This document shows positions 63,799-64,000 of a DNA stretch of 64,000 bases, piece after piece (the stretch's first letter is position 1; each line of letters begins with the position of its first letter). Under the pieces are notes generated by a model. It saw only the letters and a program-made list of their open reading frames with translations. It made no database searches and was not told the DNA's origin. This DNA is from Streptomyces flaveus (GTDB taxonomy: Bacteria > Actinomycetota > Actinomycetes > Streptomycetales > Streptomycetaceae): contig NZ_BMPQ01000005.1 of NCBI RefSeq assembly GCF_014647675.1, forward strand, positions 347,459 through 411,458, written 5' to 3'. The translations under genes and the position numbers were made by a program.

Positions 63799-64000
63799 TC
63801 AGCGGCCCAGCCGGCGCAGTACCGCGCGCGGGCGGTTGGTGATGATGGCGTCGACACCTAGCTCGACGCAGAGATCGACGTCCTCGGGTTCGTTCACGGT
63901 CCATACGTGAACTTGATGACCGGCCCGCTTCAGGCGCTCGATGTACAGCGGGTGGTTGCGCACGATCCGCATGGACGGGCCCGCGATCCGGACACCCACG
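63799..64000 (-). CDS. Glycerophosphodiester phosphodiesterase, C-terminal part
   Basis: The last 67 or so residues of a GDPD family TIM barrel, cut by the window's right edge. VHVWTVNEPEDVDLCVELGV and DAIITNRPRAVL are the typical closing strands: the W-T-V-N segment and the I-T-N-(R/Y)P motif. The enzyme cleaves glycerophosphodiesters to glycerol 3-phosphate and an alcohol. The catalytic His and metal ligands lie outside the window. Confidence 0.9.
   Translation of the reverse strand, partial: VGVRIAGPSMRIVRNHPLYIERLKRAGHQVHVWTVNEPEDVDLCVELGVDAIITNRPRAVLRRLGR

Overview
The window is chromosomal DNA of a Streptomyces species. It has very high GC, dense genes with frequent 4-base stop/start overlaps, GTG and TTG starts, the sporulation pair ssgR-ssgA, a CydDC fusion, and copies of the 14-base Streptomyces ParB site GTTTCACGTGAAAC. 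The order ssgR-ssgA-(YibE/F)-thiC ... LacI regulator-hisC-cydA-cydB-cydCD ... serS-pheA-dtpA matches, from memory, the S. coelicolor SCO3925-SCO3963 neighbourhood. That is the origin-proximal core, which fits five perfect parS sites, three one-mismatch sites and several groups of DnaA-box 9-mers. I found no rRNA, tRNA, CRISPR array, transposase or integrase.

Layout. 1-9.4 kb: small metabolic and stress genes (two GNAT acetyltransferases, DUF2269 membrane protein, HAD phosphatase, flavohaemoglobin-type globin-reductase, Nudix, LysR, cystathionine gamma-lyase with a low-Mr tyrosine phosphatase and a holin-like membrane protein, cupin, DUF5326). 9.6-14.5 kb: ssgR, ssgA, a YibE/F membrane protein and riboswitch-controlled thiC. 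14.5-17.8 kb: a variable patch with a lower-GC three-repeat membrane protein, a decayed second copy of the thiC 3' end, a proline-rich membrane protein and a PPP-type phosphoesterase. 18-27 kb: LacI regulator, hisC and the cytochrome bd set cydA-cydB-cydCD behind a Rex operator. 27-37 kb: M23 peptidase, HAD hydrolase, an LLM oxidoreductase with a truncated duplicate, KptA-type RNA 2'-phosphotransferase, a hydrolase-SDR fusion, and a four-gene double ABC transporter cassette.

37-47.5 kb: HAD hydrolase, serS, pheA and an extracytoplasmic copper-handling operon (YcnI, Sco1, PCuAC, CopCD, Tat-exported DyP peroxidase). 47.7-60 kb: signalling and surface genes: an RsbW-like kinase, polysaccharide deacetylase lipoprotein, a 1253-residue XRE-STAND-TM-WD40 protein, an MFS transporter with a MocR regulator, an aminopeptidase P and a SpoIIE-type protein. 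60-64 kb: Prim-Pol-like protein, secreted protein, SEC-C protein, second RsbW-like kinase and the end of a glycerophosphodiesterase.

Most unusual points: (1) the thiC 3' end occurs twice, and the downstream copy is a diverged fragment stranded behind a foreign-looking gene; (2) parS sites are woven into functional elements: a 50-base perfect palindrome between convergent genes, the P3 arm of the thiC TPP riboswitch, a three-site array in the cydB-cydCD gap, and the start codons of two genes; (3) DnaA boxes are grouped in intergenic regions away from any replication gene seen here; (4) two signalling or replication-type proteins (SpoIIE-type and Prim-Pol-type) appear to have lost expected acidic catalytic residues.
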